From Peristeroidobacter agariperforans (GTDB taxonomy: Bacteria; Pseudomonadota; Gammaproteobacteria; Steroidobacterales; Steroidobacteraceae), in contig NZ_RYFW01000001.1 of the NCBI RefSeq assembly GCF_004138335.1, positions 186,001 to 250,000 of the forward strand: 64,000 nucleotides of DNA. Reading direction: 5' to 3'. A program made the translations under genes and the position numbers. The stretch's first letter is position 1. Each line of letters starts with the position of its first letter. The notes beneath the pieces were generated by a model. That model did no database searches. It was not told where the DNA came from and saw nothing but the letters and a program-made list of their open reading frames with translations. Below, piece after piece: positions 45,550-55,318 of this stretch.

Positions 45550-47136
45550 ATGTCCCCTGCTTTGTCTTCTTCTGGTGTGCGTCGCGCGCTGCTGAGTGTT
45601 TCGAACAAAGACGGCCTGGTTGAATTCGCGCAGGCCTTGCAACGTCGCGGCGTGGCGATCCTCTCCACCGGCGGCACCGCCAGCCTGCTCGAAAAAAGCG
45701 GCGTCAAAGTCACCCAGGTCTCGGCGCACACGGGCTTCCCCGAAATCATGGATGGGCGCGTCAAGACGCTGCACCCGAAGATTCATGGCGGCCTGCTCGG
45801 TCGCCGCGAAATCGACGACGCCGTCATGCAGACGCATGGCATCGAGCCCATCGACCTGGTCGTCGTCAATCTGTATCCATTTGCGGCAACTATCGCCAAG
45901 CCCGATTGCACTTACGAAGATGCGATCGAGAACATCGACATCGGCGGTCCGGCGATGGTGCGCGCAGCGGCGAAGAATCACGATCGGGTGACGGTCATCG
46001 TCGATCCGCTCGATTACAGCGCCGTGCTCGATGAATTGAATGCGTCGAACGGCGCCGTCTCCGAACAGACCCGCAAGCGCCTCGCCGCCAAGGCTTACGC
46101 GCACACCGCGAGCTATGACGCAGCGGTCGCCAGCTACCTGACTCGCGTCACGCAGCCCGAGCAAGGCGCGAAGCGGGAATATCCCGAATCGTTGTCGCTG
46201 CAGTTCGCCAAGCGCATGGAAATGCGTTACGGCGAGAACCCGCATCAATCGGCGGCGTTCTATGCCGTTCCCGACGCTCCCGGCGCCAGCATCGGCACCG
46301 CGAAACAATTGCAGGGCAAGCAGCTCTCGTACAACAACATCGCCGATGGCGATACGGCCTTCGAATGTGTGCGTCAGTTCGAAGAGCCGGCCTGTGTGAT
46401 CGTGAAGCACGCCAACCCGTGCGGCGTTGCTGTCGCGGGCGACACACTCGCCGCCTACGATCGTGCGTTTCGCACCGACCCCACGTCAGCATTCGGCGGC
46501 ATCATTGCGTTCAATCGCCCGCTTACTGCGAACACGGCGCGCGCGATTGTCGAGCGTCAGTTCGTCGAGCTGATCATTGCTCCGGAAGTCGAGCCGGAAG
46601 CGCTCGAGATCTGCGCTCGCAAAGAAAATGTCCGCGTGCTCACGACGGGCGGTGTCGCCCCCACCGGGATTCGCTACGAATATCGCAGCGTAAACGGCGG
46701 CTTGCTCGTGCAGACGCGCGATGAAGGCCGCGTCAGCCGCAGCGATCTGCGCGTCGTCACCAAGCTGGTGCCGACGGATGAGCAGTTCGCCGACCTGTTG
46801 TTCGCCTGGCAGGTATGCAAGTACGTCAAATCGAACGCCATCATCTATGTGAAGGACCGCATGACCCTCGGCGTCGGCGCGGGCCAGATGAGCCGCGTCG
46901 TGTCGAGCCGCATCGCTGCGATGAAAGCGAAGGACGAAGGCCTGGAAGTCAAAGGCGCGGTGATGGCGTCGGATGCATTCTTTCCGTTCCGCGATGGTCT
47001 CGACGTCGCCGCCGAGCTCGGCATCAAGGCCGTCATTCAACCGGGCGGCTCGGTGCGCGATAATGAAGTCATTGCCGCAGCGAACGAACATGGCATGGCC
47101 ATGGTGCTGACCGGCATGCGGCACTTCAGACATTAA
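45550..47136 (+). CDS. purH: Bifunctional AICAR transformylase / IMP cyclohydrolase
   Basis: Last two steps of IMP synthesis. The N-terminal cyclohydrolase domain has [29 protein letters not shown] and [22 protein letters not shown]. The C-terminal transformylase domain has [26 protein letters not shown] with the catalytic Lys-His, and [11 protein letters not shown]. 528 residues. It lies 15 bases after fis and four bases before purD. Confidence 0.98.
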   Translation: MSPALSSSGVRRALLSVSNKDGLVEFAQALQRRGVAILSTGGTASLLEKSGVKVTQVSAHTGFPEIMDGRVKTLHPKIHGGLLGRREIDDAVMQTHGIEPIDLVVVNLYPFAATIAKPDCTYEDAIENIDIGGPAMVRAAAKNHDRVTVIVDPLDYSAVLDELNASNGAVSEQTRKRLAAKAYAHTASYDAAVASYLTRVTQPEQGAKREYPESLSLQFAKRMEMRYGENPHQSAAFYAVPDAPGASIGTAKQLQGKQLSYNNIADGDTAFECVRQFEEPACVIVKHANPCGVAVAGDTLAAYDRAFRTDPTSAFGGIIAFNRPLTANTARAIVERQFVELIIAPEVEPEALEICARKENVRVLTTGGVAPTGIRYEYRSVNGGLLVQTRDEGRVSRSDLRVVTKLVPTDEQFADLLFAWQVCKYVKSNAIIYVKDRMTLGVGAGQMSRVVSSRIAAMKAKDEGLEVKGAVMASDAFFPFRDGLDVAAELGIKAVIQPGGSVRDNEVIAAANEHGMAMVLTGMRHFRH

Positions 47137-47140
47137 GCCG

Positions 47141-48430
47141 ATGCGCGTACTAATTCTTGGTTCCGGCGGCCGCGAGCATGCGTTCGCGTGGAAGGTTGCC
47201 AACACTCCGCGCGTGAGCGCTGTGTTCGTCGCGCCTGGTAATGCCGGCACCGCGCTCGAAGCGGGCGTAAAGAACGTCGATATCGCCGCTGACGACATTC
47301 CCAAGCTCATCGAGTTCGCCAGGCGCGAAAAGATCGATCTCACCATCGTCGGCCCCGAGGCGCCGCTGGTGATCGGCGTGACCGATGCGTTCGAAGCTGC
47401 CGGCCTGCGCTGCTTCGGACCTCGCAAGCTTGCCGCACGCCTCGAAGGCTCGAAGGCGTTCACCAAGGAATTCCTCCGTCGTCACAAAATCCCGACGGCG
47501 GCATACGCCACTTTCACCAAGGCTAACTTCGATCCCGCGTGGGTGCGCGCTCAGCGTGCGCCGCTCGTCGTGAAAGCCGACGGCCTGGCTGCCGGCAAAG
47601 GCGTGATCATCTGCGCCACGCAGGAAGAAGCGATTGCCAGCACGCAGGCCATGTTCGACGGCCAGTTTGGCGCCGCCGGCAGCACTGTCGTCATCGAGGA
47701 ATTTCTGGAAGGCGAAGAAGCCAGCTTCATCGCCATCGTCAGCGGCAAGCACATCCTGCCGCTCGCCACGTCGCAAGATCACAAGCGTCGCGACGATGGT
47801 GACCAAGGCCCGAACACCGGCGGCATGGGCGCATACTCGCCTGCTCCGGTCGTCACCGACGAGCTGCACGCTCGCATCATGCGTGAAGTGATGCAGCCGA
47901 CGGCCGATGGCTTGATCAGCGATGGCACGCCGTACGTCGGCTTTCTCTACGCCGGCATCATGATCGCTCCGGACGGCACGCCGAATGTGCTCGAGTTCAA
48001 TTGCCGCTTCGGCGATCCGGAAACGCAGCCCATCATGTCGCGACTTACGTCGGACCTCACTGCGCTGTGTGAGGCGGCGCTGGACGGGCGGCTCGATCAA
48101 GTGAAGGCCGAATGGGATCCGCGCGCAGCGCTCGGGGTCGTACTCGCCGCCGGCGGTTATCCGGACTCGGTGCGCAAAGGCGATGAAATTCACGGCCTGA
48201 AGGAAGCCGCAGCGCTGCCGGGCAAAGTGTTTCATGCCGGCACGTCGCTGAGCGACGGCAAGGTTGTTACCAACGGCGGTCGCGTGCTGTGCGCGGTCGG
48301 TCTTGGTAACACCGTGAGCGACGCTCAGAAGGCCGCCTATGCGCTGTGCGACCAGATCAGCTGGAATGGCGTGCAGTATCGCCGTGATATCGGCTATCGC
48401 GCCGTGCAGAGAGAGACAGCTAAGAAGTAG
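47141..48430 (+). CDS. purD: Phosphoribosylamine-glycine ligase (GAR synthetase)
   Basis: ATP-grasp enzyme joining glycine to phosphoribosylamine in purine synthesis. MRVLILGSGGREHAFAWK is the family start; VVKADGLAAGKGVIIC, EEFLEGEEASFIAI, KRRDDGDQGPNTGGMGAYSPAP and EFNCRFGDPETQPIM are the ATP and substrate sites. 429 residues. It ends the purHD operon and converges on the kinase operon. Confidence 0.98.
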   Translation: MRVLILGSGGREHAFAWKVANTPRVSAVFVAPGNAGTALEAGVKNVDIAADDIPKLIEFARREKIDLTIVGPEAPLVIGVTDAFEAAGLRCFGPRKLAARLEGSKAFTKEFLRRHKIPTAAYATFTKANFDPAWVRAQRAPLVVKADGLAAGKGVIICATQEEAIASTQAMFDGQFGAAGSTVVIEEFLEGEEASFIAIVSGKHILPLATSQDHKRRDDGDQGPNTGGMGAYSPAPVVTDELHARIMREVMQPTADGLISDGTPYVGFLYAGIMIAPDGTPNVLEFNCRFGDPETQPIMSRLTSDLTALCEAALDGRLDQVKAEWDPRAALGVVLAAGGYPDSVRKGDEIHGLKEAAALPGKVFHAGTSLSDGKVVTNGGRVLCAVGLGNTVSDAQKAAYALCDQISWNGVQYRRDIGYRAVQRETAKK

Positions 48431-48456
48431 AGCTCAGCGCAGCGCAGCCTTGCCTG

Positions 48457-48840
48457 TCACTCCGCAGGATCGTGTACCGGCGTGATCTCGATTACGCTGC
48501 GATCTTCGGGCTGTGCATCCGGCACGGCCTCCAGTATCACCCGCATCTGTTGATCCGACGTCACCGGAAAGTCGCGCATCAATCTCTCAGCAAACGTTTC
48601 CGTTTGTCCGAGCTGTTCCAACTCGGCTCGGGGAATGGTCAACCAGATGCCGGTGGGATCGCTCTCCAACTGCCAGCCGCCGCGGTCGGCGCTCATCGCC
48701 GAGGAACGCACGCCGACTCGAAACGAACGATGACGCGGCAAGGACACGATCAGATCGACGGAACGGCCCGACGTTAACGTCTCCAGCTCGGCGCGGCTGA
48801 TCTGACAATACAGCGCATGTCGGGAGAATCGTACGTCCAT
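48457..48840 (-). CDS. Small protein of unknown function downstream of the kinase gene
   Basis: A 127-residue soluble protein (MDVRFSRHALYCQISRAELE... ending in EITPVHDPAE) with alternating strands and no membrane segment. The N-terminal layout (short strand, ISRAELETL helix, then sensitivity-type strands) recalls small DUF7009-like proteins, but I cannot confirm it. It begins 13 bases after the kinase stop on the same strand and is probably cotranslated with it, so it could be a substrate or regulator. No catalytic motif is visible. Confidence 0.65.
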   Translation of the reverse strand: MDVRFSRHALYCQISRAELETLTSGRSVDLIVSLPRHRSFRVGVRSSAMSADRGGWQLESDPTGIWLTIPRAELEQLGQTETFAERLMRDFPVTSDQQMRVILEAVPDAQPEDRSVIEITPVHDPAE

Positions 48841-48853
48841 GCTACGGCCCGGA

Positions 48854-51244
48854 TCAGTCGTCGTCGACGATGATGACGGCGGCGCTGCTGCGCTCGCCCA
48901 GGGTGACGCCCTCCTCGTTGACCTGCAGCTCGACCAGGAACAACTCGGTGGTTTCCTTGATCGAGTCCTGCACCAACGGGATCGTGATGTTCGCCTCGCG
49001 TGCGCCGGCGGGGATGCGCTCGACGCCCGGGCCAATACCGGCGAAGTCAGCGCCCATCTCAGCGGAGTTGCTGCGCAGAGTCCAGGAAACTGCGACCGCG
49101 CGCCGTGTTGAGCCCGTGCGACGAATCACCAATCGAACCGAGCCGTCGCCTTCCGATGTGACGTAGCTGTCCTTGTCGAATTCAACGATCACCGGACGGG
49201 TCGCACCGGCCGGCGCCGACGAGCTCGCGACTGACGCGCTCGATCCTGACGCACTCGGCTCAGCCTCTTGCGACTGTGCGCGCGATGTTTGCTGGCCGGA
49301 CTGGCCTGCCTCTCTCTCGGCCGACTGCCTCGACGCAGCCGACGGTCGCGTCAGCTCGGGAAGCGGAACGGGAACCTGGGCCTCACCGCGCGGGCGAGTC
49401 GGCACAGTTGTCTGCGCGCTTTGCTGACCGCTTTGTGCGGGGCCCGGAACCGACGGCGCGGTCTGGCGCTGCCCCGAAGGCAGCGGCTCGACATCGGGTG
49501 GCGCGATGGGCGCCATCGGCTGCGATCCAATCGTATCGCGCGCTGCCGTGTCTTCTTCGACCACGCCCGTGTTGGCCGCCACTTCACTCTGCCGCTCGCG
49601 ATCGGCGATGGGCGGCATCACGGGCAACACGTTCGCCAGATTGTTCGGCAGCAGCCCGTACTGCCACACCGCGTAAGCACCGCTGGCAATGACCAGCGCG
49701 AGCGTGACCGCCACTGCCGCTCGGCGCCATCGCCCCAGCGATGAATCGGGCGTGATCAATTCGGACGGCGATCCCAAACGACTCGGCGCCTCGCCACAGC
49801 CCAGGCCGGCGAGCAGCTCGACGATATCGATTCGACGCTCGCCGCGAGTCCACATCAGCGCACGCTGCAATGCCTGTTGCTGCTTACCCGTCAGACCCGG
49901 GATGCGCTGAGGCGCACGACCGTGCGCTCGCGCCAGCGGTGCGGACCGGCCGCCGAAAGGATGGCGACCGGAGAGCAATTCATAGGCGATGCAGGCGAGG
50001 CTGTACACGTCATCGCTGGGATGCGGGTCACTGCCATTCACCCGCTCGACACTCGCATACGCAGGCGCGACGCCCGGGCCTTCGTGCAGCCCGGAAGCCG
50101 TGTGCAAATCGAGTGGACGGTCGCGCGCGAAACCAAAGTCGAGTACGCGCACTTCACCCGTCGTGGTGATCATGACGTTGCGTGGCTTCAGATCGGCGTG
50201 CACGACGTTGCGACGATGCGCGTGAGCCAGCGCCGCACCGACACTGCTGATGACGCCGAGCGCGTAATGACGCGCCATGGGCTGACCATCCAGCCGCTTC
50301 AGGATGTCCGCGAGCAGCTCGCCTTCGAGCAGCTCCATGACGATGAAATAAACATTGCCGTCGCGATCCAGGTCGAACACGCTGACGACGTTCGGGTGCG
50401 ACAGCGACTGCGCTTCGTGAAACTCGCGCTCCAGCTGCGCCAGCTCATCGGGGCGATCCTGGTAATTGAGCTTGAGCACCTTGACCGCCACACAGCGCGA
50501 CGACGGTTCCAGGTGCGCGCGGTGCCGATCGATGGCCTTGTAGACAGTTCCCGTGCTGCCACGGCCGAGAATCGAGGTCAGCTCGTACCGATCGCGCAGA
50601 ACATCACTCGTGAGTCCGGGAGGCGGCACCGACGACGGACGCATCGGGCGTTCGCGCTCACGCTCGATCGCCGGGCCATGTGTGTGCACACCAGGCGCGG
50701 GCTCTTGCGGGCGGCCTCGGACCAGAATCGAGTCGTCATCGGTGTGCTTCAATGACGGCGGCGGACGGGTCGGCGGCTCCTCGATCTCGCGGCGGAAGGC
50801 CGTGGCGTCTTCATCGCCCCTGCGCAGCAGGGAAGGATCGACGAACGCCGGCTCGGAATTGATCGAGTCAGGATCGCGCTCGGCCATCAACTTGCGCCAG
50901 CGCGAGCCGGTGGTATCGATGGTGACGTCGGTGGTGTCGTGATCGCCCGGCGCGCCGTCCGCTTTGGATTCGGTCTGATTGGCGACGCCGAACACCAGCT
51001 GCGCGATATCGGTCTTGAGCGTGCGGGCCAGCGCTACATCGATGCGCCCGCGGCGCTGATATTGGTCCAGCAGCGCCAGCGCATCCCAGGGCGCGTCGGG
51101 ATTGCTGCGGCAGACCGACAAGAACTGGGCCTGCATGTCCGCACGGTCGCACCGGCCGGAGATGTAATCATCCAGCCAGCTGGCGAGCACCGCACGGGCA
51201 TTCTCGCCCTGCTCTCCAAGGTCCTTGTCGATGGACAGACTCAT
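48854..51244 (-). CDS. Transmembrane Ser/Thr protein kinase with periplasmic Calx-beta domain
   Basis: Residues about 1-220 are a helical region and an acidic linker. The Hanks-type kinase (about 220-480) has the G-loop LGRGSTGTVYKA, VAVKVL with the catalytic Lys, HADLKPRN (HAD instead of HRD, catalytic Asp present), DFGFARD and the APAYASVERVNG P+1 loop. One membrane helix (AAVAVTLALVIASGAYAVW, about 510-530) is followed by a Pro/Ser/Gln-rich stalk and a C-terminal Calx-beta domain: FDKDSYVTSEGDGSVRLVIRR and ETTELFLVEL. This puts a calcium-binding-type beta-sandwich outside the inner membrane and the kinase inside. ATG 51244 is chosen; GTG 51247 is adjacent. Confidence 0.88.
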   Translation of the reverse strand: MSLSIDKDLGEQGENARAVLASWLDDYISGRCDRADMQAQFLSVCRSNPDAPWDALALLDQYQRRGRIDVALARTLKTDIAQLVFGVANQTESKADGAPGDHDTTDVTIDTTGSRWRKLMAERDPDSINSEPAFVDPSLLRRGDEDATAFRREIEEPPTRPPPSLKHTDDDSILVRGRPQEPAPGVHTHGPAIERERERPMRPSSVPPPGLTSDVLRDRYELTSILGRGSTGTVYKAIDRHRAHLEPSSRCVAVKVLKLNYQDRPDELAQLEREFHEAQSLSHPNVVSVFDLDRDGNVYFIVMELLEGELLADILKRLDGQPMARHYALGVISSVGAALAHAHRRNVVHADLKPRNVMITTTGEVRVLDFGFARDRPLDLHTASGLHEGPGVAPAYASVERVNGSDPHPSDDVYSLACIAYELLSGRHPFGGRSAPLARAHGRAPQRIPGLTGKQQQALQRALMWTRGERRIDIVELLAGLGCGEAPSRLGSPSELITPDSSLGRWRRAAVAVTLALVIASGAYAVWQYGLLPNNLANVLPVMPPIADRERQSEVAANTGVVEEDTAARDTIGSQPMAPIAPPDVEPLPSGQRQTAPSVPGPAQSGQQSAQTTVPTRPRGEAQVPVPLPELTRPSAASRQSAEREAGQSGQQTSRAQSQEAEPSASGSSASVASSSAPAGATRPVIVEFDKDSYVTSEGDGSVRLVIRRTGSTRRAVAVSWTLRSNSAEMGADFAGIGPGVERIPAGAREANITIPLVQDSIKETTELFLVELQVNEEGVTLGERSSAAVIIVDDD

Positions 51245-51449
51245 CACCGTTTACAGTATTGCCCCAATTCGCAACGTCGCTTGTGTCTTTAGGCGATCCG
51301 CAGGCCGCTTGGTTCGATCGCAGCGGCGCTCGACCCGAGCAGGTATTCGGCTCACGCCGATGCGGCTCAATGTATCGGCGTCGCAAGCTGAACGATACCT
51401 GTCGCCCGGCTCCGACCTCGGCCTGATTCGCTGGAATGGCGGTTCGTCG
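51245..51449. other. Intergenic region upstream of the kinase operon
   Basis: About 205 bases between the kinase start and the GNAT stop, both minus strand. It must hold the kinase promoter and the end of the dctA-GNAT transcript. I see no convincing hairpin-T-run terminator or spacing-correct promoter, and no supported small gene. Confidence 0.4.
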
Positions 51450-52001
51450 TCAGCCCGGCACCTCGAGTGCCTTTTCCATTCGGTAATCGTCCATCACGAA
51501 GCCGCCGCCGATATCCATCACCAGGTCTGCGGCAATCCGAAAACCCAGCCGTTGGTAGGCCTGCACTGCCGGATTGCCTTTGTTGACGGTCAGCCACAAC
51601 AGGGAGAGCCCGCGCCGCCTGGCGAGCCCCTCAATGAACTCCATGCATCTACGCCCGGTTCCCGAACCGCGGGCGGCATGGTGCAGGTAAAACTTACTGA
51701 GGAACATCACCCTTCCGGGTTGCTGCTGCACCGCGCAGTAGCCGATGTCGGATTGCTTGCCACTTTCGAGCTGCCGTTGCACCAGGAAGTACTCATATCC
51801 CTGATCGATCTGGACCTGCATTGCCTGGGGATTCTGGAACTTGTCGACCATGTAGTCGACCTGGGTCCGGCCGATCAAGGGTACGTAATATTCGTACCAG
51901 ATCTCGTGGGCGAGCGCCGCCACCGTTGCGAGCTGCTCCGGGTGCGTAACCGGGACGAAATTCAGCTGGGGACTGGTTTGGAAGGGGGCCACTGCGCTCA
52001 T
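51450..52001 (-). CDS. GNAT-family N-acetyltransferase
   Basis: 183-residue GNAT fold: strand/helix start TVAALAHEIWYEYYVPLIG, the acyl-CoA loop FYLHHAARGSGTGRRCMEFIE (R/QxxGxG/A type) and NKGNPAVQAYQRLGFRI. The early EIWYEYYVPLI pattern resembles diamine/polyamine-type acetyltransferases, but substrate cannot be assigned. It follows dctA by 14 bases. Confidence 0.85.
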   Translation of the reverse strand: MSAVAPFQTSPQLNFVPVTHPEQLATVAALAHEIWYEYYVPLIGRTQVDYMVDKFQNPQAMQVQIDQGYEYFLVQRQLESGKQSDIGYCAVQQQPGRVMFLSKFYLHHAARGSGTGRRCMEFIEGLARRRGLSLLWLTVNKGNPAVQAYQRLGFRIAADLVMDIGGGFVMDDYRMEKALEVPG

Positions 52002-52015
52002 CGGCCCATACTAGC

Positions 52016-53302
52016 TCAACTGCCCGGGCTCAACTCCTCCCGCAATCGGTTCTCATCGAGCGCTCCGCACCATCTGGCGACCACCAGGGTGGCGACGCCA
52101 TTGCCGATCAGATTGGTCAGCGCCCGGGCCTCGGACATGAAGCGGTCGATGCCCAGGATCAACGCCAGCGCGGTGACCGGAAGCGTGCCCAGCGCCGACA
52201 GGGTCGCCGCCAGGACGATGAAGCCGCTGCCGGTCACGCCGGCGGCTCCCTTGGAGGTCAGCAGCAGCACGCCCAGCAGCGTCAGCTGGTCGAGCAGCGA
52301 CATGGGCACATTGGTGGCCTGGGCGATGAACACCGCCGCCATGGTCAGGTAGATCGAAGTGCCATCGAGGTTGAATGAATAGCCGGTGGGAATGACCAGC
52401 CCGACCACCTGCTTCTCGACGCCGGCCTGCTGCATCTTGCCCATCATCCGCGGCAGCACCGACTCGCTCGAGGACGTGCCGAGCACGATGAACAGCTCTT
52501 CGCGGATGTAACGAATGAAACGCACGATGCTGAAGCCGTGCACCCTGGCGATCGTGCCCAACACGACGAAGATGAAGAACAGGCAGGTCGCGTAAAAGCA
52601 CGCCATCAGCTTGCCGAGCGACGCGAGCGACGCGAGCCCATATTGGCCGATGGTGAACGCCATCGCGCCGAACGCGCCGATGGGCGCGAGCCGCATGATC
52701 ATGCCGACGATGCGGAACATCACCGACGCGAAGCGATCCACGAAATCGAAAACGCTCCGTGCACGCTCGCCGACGGCGTGCAGCGCAAAGCCGAACAGCA
52801 CCGAGAACAACAACACCTGCAGGATGTCGCCCTTCGCGAATGCATCGACGATGGTGGTGGGAATCACGTTCAGCAGGAAGTCGGTGATGCTCTGCTGCTC
52901 GGCCGCCTTGGCGTATGTTTGCACCGAGCTGGCATCCAGCTGCGACACGTCGACGTTCATGCCGGCGCCGGGCTGCACCACGTTCACGATCACCAGCCCG
53001 ACGATGAGCGCGATGGTGCTGACCACCTCGAAATACAGCAGCGCGAGCGCGCCGGTCTTGCCGACCGCCTTCATGTTCTCCATGCCGGCGATGCCGGTCA
53101 CGACGGTGCAGAAGATGATCGGCGCGATCATCATCTTGATGAGCTTGATGAAGCCGTCGCCGAGCGGCTTGAACTGCGTGGCGGTTTCCGGGAAGTAATG
53201 ACCGAGGATCACGCCGATCGCGATGGCGATCAGCACCTGGATGTAGAGCGAGCTGTACCAGCGAGTGGGGGCCGCTGGCGAGGCATGAGCTTCAGTGACC
53301 AT
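52016..53302 (-). CDS. dctA: C4-dicarboxylate (or glutamate)/cation symporter, DctA type
   Basis: Inner-membrane symporter of the dicarboxylate/amino-acid:cation family. Hallmarks: [21 protein letters not shown], the Ser-rich [16 protein letters not shown] hairpin, [28 protein letters not shown] and [18 protein letters not shown], then [28 protein letters not shown]. 428 residues and the DctA-like SEARALTN motif suggest succinate/fumarate/malate uptake. It is followed by the GNAT gene. Confidence 0.95.
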   Translation of the reverse strand: MVTEAHASPAAPTRWYSSLYIQVLIAIAIGVILGHYFPETATQFKPLGDGFIKLIKMMIAPIIFCTVVTGIAGMENMKAVGKTGALALLYFEVVSTIALIVGLVIVNVVQPGAGMNVDVSQLDASSVQTYAKAAEQQSITDFLLNVIPTTIVDAFAKGDILQVLLFSVLFGFALHAVGERARSVFDFVDRFASVMFRIVGMIMRLAPIGAFGAMAFTIGQYGLASLASLGKLMACFYATCLFFIFVVLGTIARVHGFSIVRFIRYIREELFIVLGTSSSESVLPRMMGKMQQAGVEKQVVGLVIPTGYSFNLDGTSIYLTMAAVFIAQATNVPMSLLDQLTLLGVLLLTSKGAAGVTGSGFIVLAATLSALGTLPVTALALILGIDRFMSEARALTNLIGNGVATLVVARWCGALDENRLREELSPGS

Positions 53303-53355
53303 CGGATCCGCGTTTGTCGTTGTATGCAGGAGCGGATCAGTCTACATGAGCAGGA

Positions 53356-53859
53356 CTATGCGGGCGCAGCCTGGCGAATGTTCGGTGCACTACCCGGTGT
53401 GGCATTAACAAAAATTCGACCGCCACGCGGATCGAGTCGCACCAGCAGGCCGAGCGAGCGATTGAACTCCTTGCACTCCACCGGCAGGCGCGCATCCGCG
53501 AAGTACGCTTTGGCGAGATCGATCACCGTCGCCGCCGGGCCTTGCATGCCCGGCACTTCGGGCGTGTGCCCGAAGATGCTCACGCGCCAGCTTTGCTTGC
53601 GCGCCCCGGCCGAGCGCAGCTCCTTGCAAAAACGATCCATCAGCAGCAGATCGGAGCTGAGCGTGTTGTCGGTGAGATCGAGGGGCTGATCGTTGGCGAG
53701 CGCGACGTAACGCAAATGCAACAGCCCGCCGGCCGGCTGCGTATCGTCATAAACGCAGACAGCCAAAGCCCCACGCAACTCGCAAGCGAGCAGCGTGGAT
53801 TCCTTGGAGACGCGGAACGCATCGGGCTGAACCACGAATTCTGGCGGCGGCTGGATCAT
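53356..53859 (-). CDS. CheD-like protein lacking the catalytic cysteine
   Basis: A 167-residue protein with the overall layout of the CheD chemoreceptor deamidase: LACELRGALAVCVYDDTQPAGGLLHLRYVAL aligns with the CheD LGSCVAVCLYD...GGMAHFMLP region, and the C-terminal FNRSLGLLVRLDPRGGRIFV recalls the CheD end. The usual Gly-Ser-Cys nucleophile is replaced by Gly-Ala-Leu, while a His matching the catalytic His is retained (LLHL). It is therefore probably not an active deamidase. No che genes are nearby; it lies upstream of dctA on the same strand. The assignment is by motif layout only. Confidence 0.6.
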   Translation of the reverse strand: MIQPPPEFVVQPDAFRVSKESTLLACELRGALAVCVYDDTQPAGGLLHLRYVALANDQPLDLTDNTLSSDLLLMDRFCKELRSAGARKQSWRVSIFGHTPEVPGMQGPAATVIDLAKAYFADARLPVECKEFNRSLGLLVRLDPRGGRIFVNATPGSAPNIRQAAPA

Positions 53860-53968
53860 GTGGGCGCGATGATGCCGGGGGCGTCCTGCGTGAAGTTGTG
53901 CATTGGATCACGGAATCAGGTGGACCGACGAGCCCTGACACCTTTGCGCCAAATTTTGTCCCTGCCTG

Positions 53969-54475
53969 TCATTCTTTGGCGACGGGCGTCTTGGCCACGT
54001 TGCCGCTGCTGTTCACTTCCAGATGCGTTGGCCGCACCCCGCCGAACGTGAGCGAATTGGTGGCCAGAATGACTTCGCGCAGGAAATAAATCAGCCCCAT
54101 CGCCAGACATGCCAGCGCGATCACGAAAGTGATGGCGATCGGCGCATCGAGATTGATGCCCATCGAGGAGCTGATGAACAGCGCCGCGACCACCAGCGAC
54201 ACCAGAAAGCCGCAGGTCACCGACAGGCCGATCGCGCGATTCACCAATGTCGCACGCTTGGACAGCACTCGCAGCAGCTTGTGGTAGTCCTCCGCCTGCT
54301 CCGGGCTCACGTGCACCAGCCGGTCTTCCAAGGTGCGCGCTCGATCGATGATGCGTCCGACGCGGGTCGCGAGCGCGTTCAACGTGGTGCCTACACCCGC
54401 CAGAAGAAACACGGGCGCCACAGCCAATTGAATGACCTGCGCCAGATTCGCGATATGCGGAGCGGTGTCGAGCAT
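53969..54475 (-). CDS. DUF2721-family membrane protein
   Basis: 168 residues with a first hydrophobic segment VIQLAVAPVFLLAGVGTTLNALATRVGRIIDRARTLE (the family hallmark), an HKLLRVLSKRATLVNRAIGLS helix, and two further helices (VTCGFLVSLVVAALFIS and IAITFVIALACLAMGLIYFL). Function unknown. Upstream gene spacing gives no operon partner. Confidence 0.85.
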   Translation of the reverse strand: MLDTAPHIANLAQVIQLAVAPVFLLAGVGTTLNALATRVGRIIDRARTLEDRLVHVSPEQAEDYHKLLRVLSKRATLVNRAIGLSVTCGFLVSLVVAALFISSSMGINLDAPIAITFVIALACLAMGLIYFLREVILATNSLTFGGVRPTHLEVNSSGNVAKTPVAKE

Positions 54476-54532
54476 GCGGACCTCGGTAACTTGTCCGAGA
54501 AGATAGCAGCCGTTCGCATCATGCCGCTAGGC

Positions 54533-54555
54533 GGTTGCAAATGCTCATTGCAACC
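54533..54555. promoter_or_regulatory. Dyad upstream of the exported repeat-protein gene
   Basis: GGTTGCAA, seven bases, TTGCAACC forms a perfect 8-bp inverted repeat in the 132-base gap between divergent genes, 53 bases before the start at 54608. It could be a regulator binding site or a weak hairpin. Confidence 0.4.
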
Positions 54556-54607
54556 TTCCGAGCAATCGCCGCGTCCAAACCCTCAAACGCGAACGGAGGG
54601 CGTATCG

Positions 54608-55312
54608 ATGCAAAACAAATTGACGGCCGGCACGGCAACCTGGGCGGCGATGACGTTGTTACTGGCGAGCCCGCTGCTATGGGCCGACGAGGACATTTCC
54701 AAGATCAATGGCTCGATCCGTGTCGAAAGCGGCCGGCAGGTCGGCTCGGTCGAGACCGTCAATGGCTCGATCCATCTCGGCGATTCGGTGCGTGCCGACA
54801 ACGTCGAGACCGTCAGCGGCTCGATCGATATCGGCCACGACTCCACGGTTGGCGACATCGACACCGTCAACGGCGACGTGACCCTGGACCGCAACACCAA
54901 GGCCGACTCGGTTGAGGTGGTCAACGGCCGGGTGCGCATGGACGAACAGGCCGAGGTCCGCGGCAATGTCACGAGCGTGAACGGCCGCATCGCTCTCGCC
55001 AAGGGCGCCCGGGTCGGCGGACACATCGAGACCGTCAACGGCGGCATCGAGCTGGAAGGCGCCAGCATCGGCGACGGCATCAAGACGACCAACGGCGATA
55101 TCGAAATCGGCGCAGGCTCGCGCGTCGACGGCGGCATTCATGTCGAGAAACAGGACTTCAACTTCTTTGGGAGCAAGCGCAAGCCGAAGATCACGATCGG
55201 TCCGAATGCGGTGGTCAACGGCACGCTGAAGTTCGAGCGCGAGGTCGAGCTGCGTATCAGCGATAGCGCGACCGTCGGCAAGATCGTCGGCGCCCAGCCC
55301 ATCAAAGAATAG
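54608..55312 (+). CDS. Exported VNGSI-repeat protein (bactofilin/beta-helix-like)
   Basis: A 234-residue protein with a signal peptide ending near LLLASPLLWADED. The mature part is a run of about nine 17-19-residue repeats of the form VETVNGSIxLGDxxxxxN (SINGSI, TVNGSI, TVSGSI, TVNGDV, VVNGRV, SVNGRI, TVNGGI, TTNGDI), predicted to stack as a right-handed beta-solenoid, and a less regular C-terminal part (GPNAVVNGTLKFEREVELRIS). The solenoid resembles DUF4097 or bactofilin-like proteins. GGAGGG lies eight bases upstream of the ATG. It has no enzyme motif and probably acts structurally in the periplasm or outside. The downstream hydrolase gene is on the other strand. Confidence 0.8.
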   Translation: MQNKLTAGTATWAAMTLLLASPLLWADEDISKINGSIRVESGRQVGSVETVNGSIHLGDSVRADNVETVSGSIDIGHDSTVGDIDTVNGDVTLDRNTKADSVEVVNGRVRMDEQAEVRGNVTSVNGRIALAKGARVGGHIETVNGGIELEGASIGDGIKTTNGDIEIGAGSRVDGGIHVEKQDFNFFGSKRKPKITIGPNAVVNGTLKFEREVELRISDSATVGKIVGAQPIKE

Positions 55313-55318
55313 CGGTTC

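Noticed and set aside
51168..51386. 72-codon minus-strand frame upstream of the kinase
   Set aside because: It overlaps the kinase N-terminal coding region in another frame and has no ribosome site or recognisable motif.
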